DNA of 64,000 bases. Source: Nonomuraea solani. Its GTDB lineage: Bacteria > Actinomycetota > Actinomycetes > Streptosporangiales > Streptosporangiaceae. Shown in pieces: positions 35,990 through 46,209 of the stretch. The translations under genes and the position numbers were made by a program. A model generated the notes under the pieces. That model did no database searches, was not told where the DNA came from, and saw only the letters and a list, made by a program, of their open reading frames with translations. The DNA is taken from positions 613,421 to 677,420 of the forward strand of contig NZ_FNVT01000005.1 of NCBI RefSeq assembly GCF_900108335.1, written 5' to 3'. Each line of letters starts with the position of its first letter. Position 1 is the stretch's first letter.

Positions 35990-38900
35990 CCGTGCATCAG
36001 GACGCGATGTTCTATATCCCTGGGGCTGACGCCGGCATCACGCAGTGGAAGGTGGAGGCTCTTCAGCTGGTCAACTGGGGCGGATTCTCCGGCCACGCCA
36101 GTGTGTCGTTCTCGCCCACTTCGACGCTGCTGTCGGGGGCGTCCGGCACGGGAAAGTCGACGCTCCTGGACGCCTACATCGCCGTAATGATGGACTCCTC
36201 GGTGCCGTTCAACGGGGCCTCCAACGACGCGACCGTCGGCCGGGCCCGCAGCGCTGACCAGCGCAGTCTGCTGTCCTACCTGCGCGGCAAGCAAGACATC
36301 GGGCGGGACAGCGCCACCGGGGAACTCGCCGACCAGGTGCTGCGGGGACAAAACAGCGCCACCTGGGGCGCGATCGCGCTGACATTCATTGATGATAGGC
36401 AGCGGCGCTACACCGTTGCGCGGCTGTACTACGTTCCGCGCTCGGCGGTACGCGACAGTGACCTGGTCCGCAAGATGTGCACAATCGACGGCGCCATCGA
36501 CCTGCGTGCCCTGGAACGTTTCGCTGCCGACAAGTTCGATCGGCGTTCGGTGACCGCCGCGTTCTCGAACCTGAGCATGCACGACAGCTACAGCGCGTTC
36601 TCGCAGGCATTCTTCACTCGCCTGGGCATCGGCGTCGGCGGCGACGGCGCCCGGGCGCTGCGGCTGCTGGCCCGCATTCAGGCCGGCCACCAGGTCAGCT
36701 CCGTCAACGACCTGTACACCGCCATGGTGCTGGAGTTGCCCGGCACCTATGCCGCAGCGGATGCGGCGCTGGAGCACTTCGGCGACCTGGAGGACGCCCA
36801 TACAGCGATGGCCACCGAGGAAGCCAAGGCCAGAGTTCTGGAGCCGATCCCGGGACTGAACGACACCCGTGAAGCCGAGTTGGCCAAAGCCCGGCTCATT
36901 GACGGCTTCGGCATCCACATCGTGTCCAGTGATTCGCCGTTCGGCCTGTGGAAGCTGACGTGCGAGGAGAAGCTGCTGGAGACGGCCGAGATCACGAACC
37001 GCGTCCAGCACGGCGAAGCCAAGACCGACAAAACCGTCGCGGAGAAGCGGCGCACCGAGCTCACCGGCCGCAAGATCAACCTGGAAGCCGACCTGGGCAG
37101 CAATAAAGCCAACGCCACGATCACCGGCCTGGAGCGGGCCGTCGAGCAACTCGAACAGGATCGCGGGGCTGCCCGGTCCCGACGGCAGACCTTCGACACC
37201 AACACGCAGCGCCTACACCTGGCGTTGTCCAAGGAATCCGATTTCGCCGCCGCGCAGACCGCTGCCACAGCGTTTCTGGATAGCTACGAAGAAGCCGCAA
37301 AGGTCGCTCGCGACGAGCGAGACGCGATCAGAGACGAGGCCCGCGAGCCGCTGGCGCTCAAACGTGAACTGCTCGAGGAACAACGGTCCCTGTCCGGCCG
37401 CGCCGGCCGTATGGATCCCAAGCTCCACGCGATCCGCATGCAGATCGCCGAAGAAGCCGGCATCGATGCTGAGATGCTGCCGTTCGTCGGCGAACTCATC
37501 GACGTCCCGGCCGATCACCAGGGTTGGCGCAAAGCCATCGAGACCACCTTGTTCGGACTGGCCAGGGTAATGCTCGTCGACGCGAATCGGCTGGACCACG
37601 TGTCGAAGATCATCGATCCGCTGCGGCTGCGAGGGCGAATCAGCTTCGAAGGCGTAGACCTGACTGCCACAGCACGGCCACGTACCCGGCAGCCCGACCG
37701 GATCTCGGGGAAACTCGACTACAAAGACTCCCCGTTCACGGCGTGGGTCCAAAACCGCCTCACCGCTGACAACACCGACGCCTTGTGCGTGAAAAGCCCG
37801 GAGGGGCTGCGCGGCCCCGGCCTTCGTGTCACCGCAAGCGGCCAGACCCGGTCGGGTACCTCCGGCGCCCATGGCGAACGAGGTGCCCCTAACGTCATCG
37901 GCTTCACCAGCACCGAACGCCTCGCCGAGATCGCCGAGGACCTCGAGAAGATCGAGAAGATCCTGACCCGCCATGATCAAAAGCGGGCTGATGCCGACCG
38001 GAAGATCAACGCACTGGCCGACGATCGCGTGGCCTATGGCCACGTCCTAGCTGTCGCCCGCTTCAGAGACATCGACCCAGACGGCATCGAAAACGACATC
38101 CGGGCCAAGCAGCGGCTGCTTGAGGACATCCTCAAGGCCGACGACACGCTGCGCAAACTCCGCACCGACCTGGAAGGCGTCGAGCGGGAACTAGTGAAGG
38201 CGGACAAGGCCTACTACGGTGCCGACACCCGGATGGCAGAACTCGACAAGGCGTGGAATGAGCTGGTCGAACGAAAAGACGCCGTCAGCGGCACCATCGA
38301 CCGGATCAACGCCCAACAGGCAGTCATCCTCACCAACGAGCAGACCGCGTACCTGAACACGGAGTTCGCCGAGGTAGCCACCGCCGACGATCTCGCCGGC
38401 TTTACCACGGGCGTCAAACGTCTCGAAAAGCGCTTGGCCGCATCCGCCGAGGAAGCCCGAGCCAAGGCGGAGCAAGCCACTCAGGCCCTGGGGACGGTGT
38501 TCAGCCACTACCAGCACACCTGGAATGACCCGAATCTGTCCGACTCCATCGACGACTACCCCTCCTATCGCAAGATCCTCGACGGGATCCTGACCACCGG
38601 ACTTCACAAACGTCGCGAGGAGTGGACCAGACGCCTGACCGATTGGTCCGGCCAAGACCTCGTCCCTCTCGCCGGAGCGTTCGGCAACGCCATCAACGAG
38701 ATCATCGATCGGCTCACACCCATCAACAACATCCTGGCCGGGCTGCCCTTCGGCGCACGCCGCGACCGGCTAAAGATCGAACTGCGGATCCTGAAGCGCG
38801 ACGACATCACCAAGTTCAAACGCGAGCTCAATGCTCTGGCGCGCCTGAACGTCGACGGCATGACCGACAGTAACGTCCAAGCCGCCTTCGCCCGGCTTCA

Positions 38901-39396
38901 GGAGTTCATGAAGCAGATCCGCCCCGAGGGGCGGGGTAAGAACACTCGCGACTACTTCCTGGACATCCGCAAGCACATCAACGTCACCGCCGTCGCCTAC
39001 GATGCCGAAGGGCGCGAGCGTGCCACCTTCGACAGGATCGGCGGAAAGTCCGGAGGCGAGGCCCAGGAACTGGTCGCATTCATTGTCGGGGCCGCGCTGC
39101 GCTTCCAACTCGGCGACGACGAGAACGTCCGGCCCCGCTACGCCCCGGTGTTCCTCGACGAAGGGTTCGTCAAAGCTGACAGCGAGTTCACCGGCCGCTC
39201 GGTCGATGCGTGGAAGGGCCTGGGATTCCAGCTGATCATCGGAGCGCCGTTCGACAAGTTCACCTCGTTGGAGCCCCACGCCGACCGCGTACTGCTGATG
39301 GTCAAGAGTCCCAAGGGCTACTCGTCGGTCAACGCGATCGAACCGAGGTTGCAGATTCCCGCCCAGCAGAACCCTGATGATGAGGGGCCGGCGTGA
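35986..39396 (+). CDS. jetC: JetC, SMC-like ATPase of the Wadjet system
   Basis: A 1136-residue SMC-family ATPase. Walker A is GASGTGKSTLLDA (about residues 50-63), long coiled-coil arms span about 300-450 and 640-830 with a hinge-like region (MLPFVGELIDV, ETTLFGLARVML) between, and the C-terminal head has the ABC signature IGGKSGGEAQE (about 1017) and Walker B APVFLDEGFVKAD (about 1055). It provides ATP-driven loop extrusion. Translation is coupled to jetB and jetD by 4-bp overlaps. Confidence 0.95.
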   Translation: MTVHQDAMFYIPGADAGITQWKVEALQLVNWGGFSGHASVSFSPTSTLLSGASGTGKSTLLDAYIAVMMDSSVPFNGASNDATVGRARSADQRSLLSYLRGKQDIGRDSATGELADQVLRGQNSATWGAIALTFIDDRQRRYTVARLYYVPRSAVRDSDLVRKMCTIDGAIDLRALERFAADKFDRRSVTAAFSNLSMHDSYSAFSQAFFTRLGIGVGGDGARALRLLARIQAGHQVSSVNDLYTAMVLELPGTYAAADAALEHFGDLEDAHTAMATEEAKARVLEPIPGLNDTREAELAKARLIDGFGIHIVSSDSPFGLWKLTCEEKLLETAEITNRVQHGEAKTDKTVAEKRRTELTGRKINLEADLGSNKANATITGLERAVEQLEQDRGAARSRRQTFDTNTQRLHLALSKESDFAAAQTAATAFLDSYEEAAKVARDERDAIRDEAREPLALKRELLEEQRSLSGRAGRMDPKLHAIRMQIAEEAGIDAEMLPFVGELIDVPADHQGWRKAIETTLFGLARVMLVDANRLDHVSKIIDPLRLRGRISFEGVDLTATARPRTRQPDRISGKLDYKDSPFTAWVQNRLTADNTDALCVKSPEGLRGPGLRVTASGQTRSGTSGAHGERGAPNVIGFTSTERLAEIAEDLEKIEKILTRHDQKRADADRKINALADDRVAYGHVLAVARFRDIDPDGIENDIRAKQRLLEDILKADDTLRKLRTDLEGVERELVKADKAYYGADTRMAELDKAWNELVERKDAVSGTIDRINAQQAVILTNEQTAYLNTEFAEVATADDLAGFTTGVKRLEKRLAASAEEARAKAEQATQALGTVFSHYQHTWNDPNLSDSIDDYPSYRKILDGILTTGLHKRREEWTRRLTDWSGQDLVPLAGAFGNAINEIIDRLTPINNILAGLPFGARRDRLKIELRILKRDDITKFKRELNALARLNVDGMTDSNVQAAFARLQEFMKQIRPEGRGKNTRDYFLDIRKHINVTAVAYDAEGRERATFDRIGGKSGGEAQELVAFIVGAALRFQLGDDENVRPRYAPVFLDEGFVKADSEFTGRSVDAWKGLGFQLIIGAPFDKFTSLEPHADRVLLMVKSPKGYSSVNAIEPRLQIPAQQNPDDEGPA

Positions 39397-40553
39397 AGAC
39401 TCCGGATCAGGTTGTCGCCGACGCCCGACGAAGGCTGGAGAACACCTGGCACGACCAGGCCGTCGGAGCCGGCCAGGCGTGGCCGCACAAGTTCCCGCTG
39501 AGCGTGCCCGGCAAGAAGGACGCGCTGGAAAGCGGATGGCAGAAGACCATTCACCCGCTGATCCGTACCTGGCGCGACTGGGTCGCGCAACACCCCGTCC
39601 GACTGCACACCGCGTCGCGGCAAGTTTTCACCACCATCCAAGACGTGCCCAGCCACCTGGAGATCTTTACCCCCGACGATGCAGCCGCCGTCGTCGGCGG
39701 CGACTGGGCCGAACGACTCGAACGCTGCCGACGCCGAGCAGCGTTGCTCGCAGACGTCTTCCCCGCCGCGCCTGAGCCACAACGCATCATCCGAGCCGTG
39801 GACGGCCACACCGACACCGACTTCGCCCTGCTGCTGGAAGTCGCCACTTGGTTCACCCGCAACGACGCCTCCGGCTACACCCCACGGCAAGTCCCCATCC
39901 CAGGCGTACACGCCAAATGGCTCAACACCCACCAGCCGCTGATCCTGAACCTCGCATGCCGGGAAAGCCTCGGCCTGCTGCCGGCCCACCCACCACGGAT
40001 CCACTTCACCTACCTCGATCCCGGCCATCTCGCGACCGGCGGGCGCCGCCACGACAGCGCGACCGTCGGCGACACGTTCGCACCGGTGTATCAGCCGGAC
40101 CTTGTGATCGTCTCCGAGAACAAGGACACCGCGATCCACTTCCCGCCGCTACCCGATGGCATCGCCGTGGAGGGGGACGGGTTCGGCGGCAAAGCCGCAG
40201 CGTCCTTCAGCTGGCTCACCAGCTCACGCCACCTGTTGTATTGGGGCGATCTCGACGCCTACGGCTTCGAGATTCTCAACGGCTGGCGCGACGACGGAGT
40301 CCTAGCCACCAGCATCCTCATGGACCAGGCAACCTACGACACCTACGAACCTTTCGGCACCAACACCGACCGCAAAGGCAAGCCACTACAGCCTGGGATC
40401 CCGAAACCCTTACCACACCTGACTGACGCCGAGCGGGCGGTGTATGAGCGCTTACTTGAGCCGGCACTTCAGGGTCATCGGCGAATCGAGCAGGAACGCG
40501 TCCCCTTGAGCGTAGCGAACGCAGCAGTACAGGCGGCCATCAGGGACATTTGA
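39393..40553 (+). CDS. jetD: JetD (DUF3322/DUF2220), Wadjet nuclease
   Basis: A 386-residue protein. The N-terminal DUF3322 region (about residues 1-200) includes WPHKFPLSVP and HAKWLNTHQPLI. The C-terminal DUF2220 has a TOPRIM-like fold with ENKDTAIHFPP (Glu), the loop EGDGFGGKA and YWGDLDAYGFEILN (Asp-x-Asp). Those residues fit the metal-binding site of JetD, the nuclease that cuts circular DNA once JetABC has extruded it. The GTG start overlaps the jetC stop. Confidence 0.93.
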   Translation: MKTPDQVVADARRRLENTWHDQAVGAGQAWPHKFPLSVPGKKDALESGWQKTIHPLIRTWRDWVAQHPVRLHTASRQVFTTIQDVPSHLEIFTPDDAAAVVGGDWAERLERCRRRAALLADVFPAAPEPQRIIRAVDGHTDTDFALLLEVATWFTRNDASGYTPRQVPIPGVHAKWLNTHQPLILNLACRESLGLLPAHPPRIHFTYLDPGHLATGGRRHDSATVGDTFAPVYQPDLVIVSENKDTAIHFPPLPDGIAVEGDGFGGKAAASFSWLTSSRHLLYWGDLDAYGFEILNGWRDDGVLATSILMDQATYDTYEPFGTNTDRKGKPLQPGIPKPLPHLTDAERAVYERLLEPALQGHRRIEQERVPLSVANAAVQAAIRDI

Positions 40554-41413
40554 GGTCAACATCGACCCGGAATCTTGCAACGCGGGTGCTTACCGGCCTC
40601 CAGTAGCCCGCAGAGCCATTCGGCGCCAACGCGCGGCATTCGTCCTGGCCAGCAGCACTGTAAGACGCTCGAGCACGCCGTAGGCGATGGACTCGATCTG
40701 GCCTCCCCACATTAGGAACGCGTCTCAGCCGTCAACCGCCACACGGTCGGTCTGTCCAGTTGTACAGTCCCTTCATCGTCCTGTCCCTCGGGCTGGTGGA
40801 CAGACGGCTGTCGGGCCGAATAGGTCATCAACGTCCCGCGCCGGGAGCTCCTGGACCGGAGCGTGATCCTCAACGAACACCACCTTCGTATTCCGCGAGC
40901 ATCTGATCCTCTACAACGGGCACCATCCGCACCAGCCTCGGAAACAAGTCCGCCGGACAACGCAACGCAGCCTGCCTGCGACACGACCGACCCCACCGAA
41001 CTTACGATCTATTCGCCGAAAGCTCTTCGTCACGGGAACGATCAACGAACACCGCAGCGCCTCATAACCACAGCTCAAGCCCATAACCCTATATTCGAGC
41101 ACCACACCATGCTGGTGGCTTCTGCTTGGACTCCGGCGAGGCCGCCTGCGACGTCACGTACCTACTGCTTCTAGGCTGCTCTTATCTCGCATAAACGACT
41201 GTCCGAAATCTGCCGGATGCCCCCGATCGCCGGATTGCCAGTCCATCGCATGAGACAGCAGTCCTGAAGCGTGCCTATTGTTAAACTAGTGACGTGCCCC
41301 CTATCTCAGTGTGTACGATCCATCACGGTTGGTCAGAATCTCGTCGGTCGCGCCGTGAGACCGCTCACACTGGCCGCCGTGACGATCGAGCAGGATGCGG
41401 TGAGAGGTAGCAC
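40554..41413. other. intergenic region, no clear gene
   Basis: A stretch of 860 bp between the Jet operon and the OLD/UvrD pair. Frames of 60-100 codons exist on both strands (for example 40712-40996 and 40863-41174) but none has a ribosome site or family features. It may hold degraded mobile sequence. The promoter of the downstream pair must lie here, and a GAGAGG ribosome site lies just before the GTG at 41414. Confidence 0.4.
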
Positions 41414-43597
41414 GTGCACGTCCAGTCACTTCACATTCGAAATTTCCGTCGACTGAAGCATGTCCAAGTTGACCTGGAAACAGGAACGACTATCTTCGTC
41501 GGCGCCAACAACAGCGGAAAGACCTCCGTCTCACATGCTCTACAGTGTTTCCTGAGCGGAAAAGAAACATTCTCTCTGTACGACTTCAATGCCGACTGCT
41601 GGCCCATCTTCAATCATCTTGCCGAGCAGATCTCGGTTGAGGAACCAATTTTCCCGCGCATATCGCTGGACATTTGGTTCGCCGTCGACGCAGACAGCCT
41701 TCACCGCGTGAAGAATCTGATCCCCACACTTGATTGGGAACAGGCGCCCGTTGGCATCCGACTGGAATACGTTCCGAAGAACGACGCATCTCTGCTCAAC
41801 AACTACCGTACAGCACGGGCGAACGCGACACCTCAGACACGAGAAACGGCTTACAAATCGTGGCCACAGCACATGACGGCGTATCTAGAGAAGCGTCTAC
41901 GAACCGAATATGAAGTTCGCTATTTCGTCCTCGACCACACTAGACTCGATGACGATGGGGAATATCCTGAGGACTACCGTCCCGCGCCATTTATCTCGAC
42001 CGCTGAAGGACAGCGCGTGCTGGCGTCGCTACTCCGGGTCGACTTCATGGACGCCCAGCGACATCTTTCCGACACTTCTTCACACGGCCGCGCCGAGGAT
42101 CTATCCAAGAAGCTCAGCAGTTTCTACCGGCGCAACCTCGAAAAGTACCAAATCCATCCGGAAGCACTCAACACTTTGGCCGCCTCTGAGGCGAGCCTCA
42201 ACGAACACTTCGCCGCGGTCTTCGATAGCACCCTGAACAACATCCGTACGCTTGGTTATCCCGGATTCTCTAACCCGGAGATTGTAGTCAAAACATCCCT
42301 CAAGCCAGAGACATTGGTGCACGAGAACGCAGGAGTGCACTACGTTCTGCCCGGCCTGCCAGGGAGTTCTGATGGCCAACCAGCAACGCTGCCGGATCGC
42401 TACAACGGGCTTGGCTTCAAGAACCTCATCTACATGGCGGTCGAGATACTCGACTTCCACAATGCATGGCTGGAAATAGAGGACGATCGTCCACCTGTAC
42501 ATCTGGTCATGATCGAGGAGCCAGAGGCGCATTTGCACGCCCAACTACAGCAGGTCTTTACTCGCAAGATCAGAGGAATCTTGCGCGATCCACAAGGCTG
42601 CAACACGCAGCTAGTCCTCACGACGCACTCGGCACATGTCATTTACGAGAGTAGCTTCCGCCCGATCCGCTATTTCCAGCGACGTGATGGAGGAGCCGGT
42701 GTCCCTGATACCGATGTCAAGAATCTCTCGCTCTTCCACAACGGGGAGGCAGAGTCCTCCCGTGACTTCCTTCTCCAGTATTTCAAGCTCACCCACTGCG
42801 ACTTGTTTTTCGCAGACGCAGCCGTCTTCATCGAGGGAAACGTAGAGCGTCTGCTCCTACCTCTCATGATCGAAAAGGAAGCTCCCGAGCTCAAATCATG
42901 TCACTTGACACTGCTGGAAGTGGGCGGAGCCTTCGCTCACAAATTCCAAAACCTCATTCAGTTCTTGGGACTCACCACCCTTATCGTCACCGACCTCGAC
43001 AGCGTCCTGCCGAAGGCGCAACCCTCCACCGATGAGACTGACGACGATGACCCCGAGGTCGCGACGCGGGTGTCACACTCCTCGGGTACGCCGTGCCTCG
43101 CAGGAACCTCTGATGCCGTTACTGACAACCCGATCCTCATCTCTTGGGTTCCCTGCCGCACGTCGGTCACCGACCTCTTGGCGGCCACAGACGAAGAAAA
43201 ACTCGCCAAATCCTTGTCCTATGTAAGGGTGGCCTACCAAACATCCGCGAGTACGGAGTGGCAGGGTCAGAGCGAGAGCACTACTGGTCGCACTCTGGAG
43301 GAGGCATTCGCTCTGCAAAACCTCCAGTGGACGCAGGATGACAAGCAGGCGGATCTTGGACTGCGTGTGGTCAAGCGTCGCGAGGCATCACCCGATATCA
43401 GCGAAATGCAGGACCGGATTTTCCGCCGAGTACGCAACTTCGACAAGACCCGATTTGCTCTGAATCTCATGACCGCCGATATGAGCGCCTGGGTGACGCC
43501 AACCTACATTGCCGTAGGACTCCGGTGGCTGTCGTCGCAGTTGGGTGCCGAAGTGATCGAGGTGGCCTCCAATCCCAAGGTGGGCACTGACGTATGA
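41414..43597 (+). CDS. OLD-family ATPase/TOPRIM nuclease (GajA-like)
   Basis: A 727-residue overcoming-lysogenization-defect (OLD) protein. The ATPase part has Walker A GANNSGKTSVSHAL (about residues 31-44) and Walker B HLVMIEEPEAHLH (about 362-375), with the H-loop LTTHSAHVIYE. The TOPRIM part (about 465-720) has the Glu in AVFIEGNVERLLLP and VTDLDSVLP for metal binding. OLD proteins next to a UvrD-type helicase match the Gabija defence arrangement, in which GajA is the sequence-specific nuclease regulated by nucleotide levels. At 727 residues it is longer than the characterised Bacillus GajA (about 578). Its stop overlaps the helicase start (ATGA). Confidence 0.9.
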   Translation: MHVQSLHIRNFRRLKHVQVDLETGTTIFVGANNSGKTSVSHALQCFLSGKETFSLYDFNADCWPIFNHLAEQISVEEPIFPRISLDIWFAVDADSLHRVKNLIPTLDWEQAPVGIRLEYVPKNDASLLNNYRTARANATPQTRETAYKSWPQHMTAYLEKRLRTEYEVRYFVLDHTRLDDDGEYPEDYRPAPFISTAEGQRVLASLLRVDFMDAQRHLSDTSSHGRAEDLSKKLSSFYRRNLEKYQIHPEALNTLAASEASLNEHFAAVFDSTLNNIRTLGYPGFSNPEIVVKTSLKPETLVHENAGVHYVLPGLPGSSDGQPATLPDRYNGLGFKNLIYMAVEILDFHNAWLEIEDDRPPVHLVMIEEPEAHLHAQLQQVFTRKIRGILRDPQGCNTQLVLTTHSAHVIYESSFRPIRYFQRRDGGAGVPDTDVKNLSLFHNGEAESSRDFLLQYFKLTHCDLFFADAAVFIEGNVERLLLPLMIEKEAPELKSCHLTLLEVGGAFAHKFQNLIQFLGLTTLIVTDLDSVLPKAQPSTDETDDDDPEVATRVSHSSGTPCLAGTSDAVTDNPILISWVPCRTSVTDLLAATDEEKLAKSLSYVRVAYQTSASTEWQGQSESTTGRTLEEAFALQNLQWTQDDKQADLGLRVVKRREASPDISEMQDRIFRRVRNFDKTRFALNLMTADMSAWVTPTYIAVGLRWLSSQLGAEVIEVASNPKVGTDV

Positions 43598-45590
43598 CCT
43601 CTCGCATCGCCTCACCGGATACCTCTGCCGATCGGGAGCTGCGTACGCTGCTCAACCGGAGGCCGCTTCAGTGCTTCCGAGTTGTCGCTGGTGCAGGCTC
43701 CGGCAAGACCACCACTCTGGTTAAGGCTCTGGCGCACGTCGCCGCCTCGCACGGCAAGACCCTACGCGCCAGATCGCAGAAGATCGCCTGCATCACCTAT
43801 ACCGACATTGCGGCCGAAGAGATCCGCTCCGATGTAGAACAAGGCTCCATCTTTCACGTTTCGACCATCCACACTTTCCTCTGGACTCTGATCAATCCGT
43901 TCCAGCACGACATAGCGTCGTGGTCACTGAGCGCATCCAGGAAAGGATGGCAGCAGACATTGAGGCCGAGCAGGGCTTCAGTAACCGCGTCGGTGCCAAG
44001 CGGCGCCTGGAGACGAGAAAACGCATCGAACGTTATGAGCGGCAGGCCAAAGAGGTCGTTTCTGTTCGTCGCTTCACATACGGTACGGGCAGCAACTACG
44101 GCAAAGGAATAATCGGGCACGATGACGTCATAAAGCTGGCGACGGCGATGCTGGCACGCCACCCCCTTTTGGCCCAGTTGACAGTCGCCGAGTATCCTTA
44201 CATCTTCGTCGATGAAAGCCAGGACACATTTCCGGCCGTTGTGGATGCCCTCAGGGGACTCGCACTTCAGCACGAGGGCAAGCTCTGCTTGGGATTCTTC
44301 GGTGATCCCATGCAGCGAATCTATGCAACGGGCGTCGGTTCGATCGACCTCGACCCAGGCTGGAAGGACATCAAGAAGCCCGAAAACTTCCGCTCACCCT
44401 CGCAGGTCCTGACGGCGATCAATGCCATCCGCTCAGGCGGCGACAACCTGGTGCAGAAATCGGGACTGCCTATCGGGAAGCAGCGCGAGGGAGATGTCGC
44501 AGTCATCGTCGCCCCTCGCACCCAGGACAGCCTGATAACCCTGCACGAGGTTCGCCGTTGGCTGGCCGACCGACACAGCTCTGACACCTGGCTGAACGAT
44601 GACGCTCAGTCGGCACTCAAAGTGCTCGTGATCACTCACCGTATGGCCGCTCGACGACTCCGTTTCGAGACTCTCTATGCCTGCTTCCATGATGGCGCGT
44701 CAACCAGCCTGAGTGAAGCTTTCGACGAGGGCACGGCCTGGCCTCTCACACCGTTCCGCACGGCGATTCTTGCCATGGCAGCCACCCCAGCGAACTCCTC
44801 CGACGCCATGACGCTGCTCCGTACTCACTCCCCTCGCATCCAGGGCATCCGCGCCGGCGACGATCTCACCACCATCCTTAGTTCGCTCAAGCATGGCCTC
44901 ACCGAACTTGCAGGCGTCGTAGCAAAAGGGGGCCCGGGCTCAGTCGGGAAGGCCCTGCGGATCGTCTCCAGTTATGACCTTATCGAACTCGACGAGCGGT
45001 GGGTAGATCATCTGGCCACCAGCGGCGCCAGCGACATATCCCCTGGGGCCAACGGTGACAGCGAGGTGCTTGATGCCTTCATGGCTTGCGACATCCACGA
45101 GTTGCAGGGTTACTTCAACTATGTGCGCCGCGAGTCGCCGTACTCCACACAGCAAGGCGTAAAAGGCTCCGAGTTTCCCAATGTTCTCGTTGTCCTAGAT
45201 GACGCAGAAGGCACACACTCTCACTTCTCCTACGACAAGCTATTCGGTCTGCGAAATCTCTCTAAAGCCGATGAGACAGCGCGTCAAGAAGGCCGCGACA
45301 GTGTCCTGGAGAGGACGCGCCGACTACTTTATGTCTGTTGCTCCCGTGCTACTGAGTCGCTCACCGTTCTGCTGTATACGGACGACGTTCCAGATGCGCT
45401 GGAGGCTCTCCGACGATCCTCGATCGGCGCCGCTGGTCTAGTCCTTGACTTCGGCGAGATCGGAATAGGGTGCCCAGGCAGACCTGGCCCCCAACAAGGC
45501 TGGCCTCTCGTCAACGCCGGGCAAGCGAGCGACCTCCAGTCTACGCATGACACCAAAGCTCAAAGGACCGAGCAGACGCCGCCGAACTGA
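43594..45590 (+). pseudogene. UvrD/Rep-family helicase (GajB-like), frameshifted
   Basis: A superfamily 1 helicase read in two frames. The first frame (43594 to about 43923) has Walker A VVAGAGSGKTTTLVKA and motif Ia ITYTDIAAEEI. The second (43920-45590) has motif II FVDESQD, motif III FGDPMQRIY, motif V VKGSEFPNVLVV and motif VI LLYVCCSRATESL. One base is missing near 43921-43925: restoring it gives HDIASWVTERIQERM. Full length would be about 665 residues. Either the gene is broken, or it is a sequencing error or a -1 shift. It is coupled to the OLD gene by ATGA, as in Gabija. Confidence 0.85.
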
Positions 45591-45602
45591 GAGTTCCCCG
45601 TA

Positions 45603-45631
45603 GCGTGGGTCGATCCCGTAGCAACCCACGC
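45603..45631. terminator. hairpin after the helicase gene
   Basis: GCGTGGGT (45603-45610) and ACCCACGC (45624-45631) form an 8-bp stem with a 13-base loop, 12 bp past the helicase stop. No T-run follows, as is common in actinomycetes. It is a reasonable terminator candidate. Confidence 0.45.
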
Positions 45632-46165
45632 AGTTGAGGTGGGCGTGGCCCAGCGGGGACAGCCGAGCCACGTCCTAGTCCTTGACCGTGCGCCTGACGA
45701 AACTCCATCCATGCAGTTCAAGTGGCATGTGGCTGCTCGTGAGGAACGCCGCTGAGTCGGTCTCGTCGGCGTATGTTCAGGTCAGCGATTCGCTCTGGAT
45801 CCCTGATTGGATCGAGGACGGTGCGCAGCGGGATCGCTTGGGCCGGGCTTGATTGTGCTCGCGAAGGGAGAGAAGCGCCATCCTGTTGGCCGCTCATTCG
45901 ACGTAGTGTGGTTGCTCATCGGCTGCTCGTGCACGTTCGATCGCCGAGGAGACCTGGTCCTGTTTGGTGACGATTCACTCAATGGAATGCGAACAAATGG
46001 CGCATGATGCCGACGGCAAAGGAAGTGGGGTTGCTCGGTGGTTGCTCGCGTGTACGCGAAACGACCCGGCACGCATGGCAACTACCCGGCACGACGGCGT
46101 CGATATTTGCGGCTAGAATTAGACGAAACGGCATTTCGCGACGCCCGGCGGCATTTAAGAAACGC
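45632..46165. other. intergenic stretch before the right att copy
   Basis: About 530 bp up to the second att copy with no supported gene. The plus-strand frames here (for example 46004-46870) run straight through the att repeat and oppose the integrase, so they are not genes. This is the right-hand end of the element. Confidence 0.4.
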
Positions 46166-46209
46166 ACTCATAATCCGTGGGTCGTGGGTTCAAGTCCCAC
46201 CCGCCCTAC
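46166..46209 (+). repeat. right att copy (44-bp tRNA 3' part)
   Basis: This is an exact copy of 30387-30430. The sequence left of it does not match the tRNA 5' half, and right of it the CCA is missing, so it is an att site and not a tRNA. It is the right end of the defence element and also lies at the 3' end of a second integrase gene. Confidence 0.9.

Larger units (their letters stand above)
30387..46209. mobile_element. tRNA-integrated element carrying defence genes (about 15.8 kb)
   Basis: The element is bounded by a 44-bp exact repeat: the 3' part of the tRNA-Met gene at 30387-30430 and a second copy at 46166-46209. A tyrosine integrase gene lies next to the left copy, with its 3' end facing the tRNA as is usual. 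Inside are a DUF4236 protein, JetABCD and an OLD/UvrD pair. No replication, relaxase or transfer gene is seen, so it would need another element's help to move between cells. Boundaries follow from the repeat; content is read directly. Confidence 0.82.

Noticed and set aside
40712..41174. frames of about 100 codons on both strands in the 40.6-41.4 kb gap
   Set aside because: No ribosome sites or motifs, and the strands contradict each other.
46166..46209. possible second tRNA-Met gene
   Set aside because: Only the 3' part is present. The 5' half and the CCA are missing, so it is an att copy.
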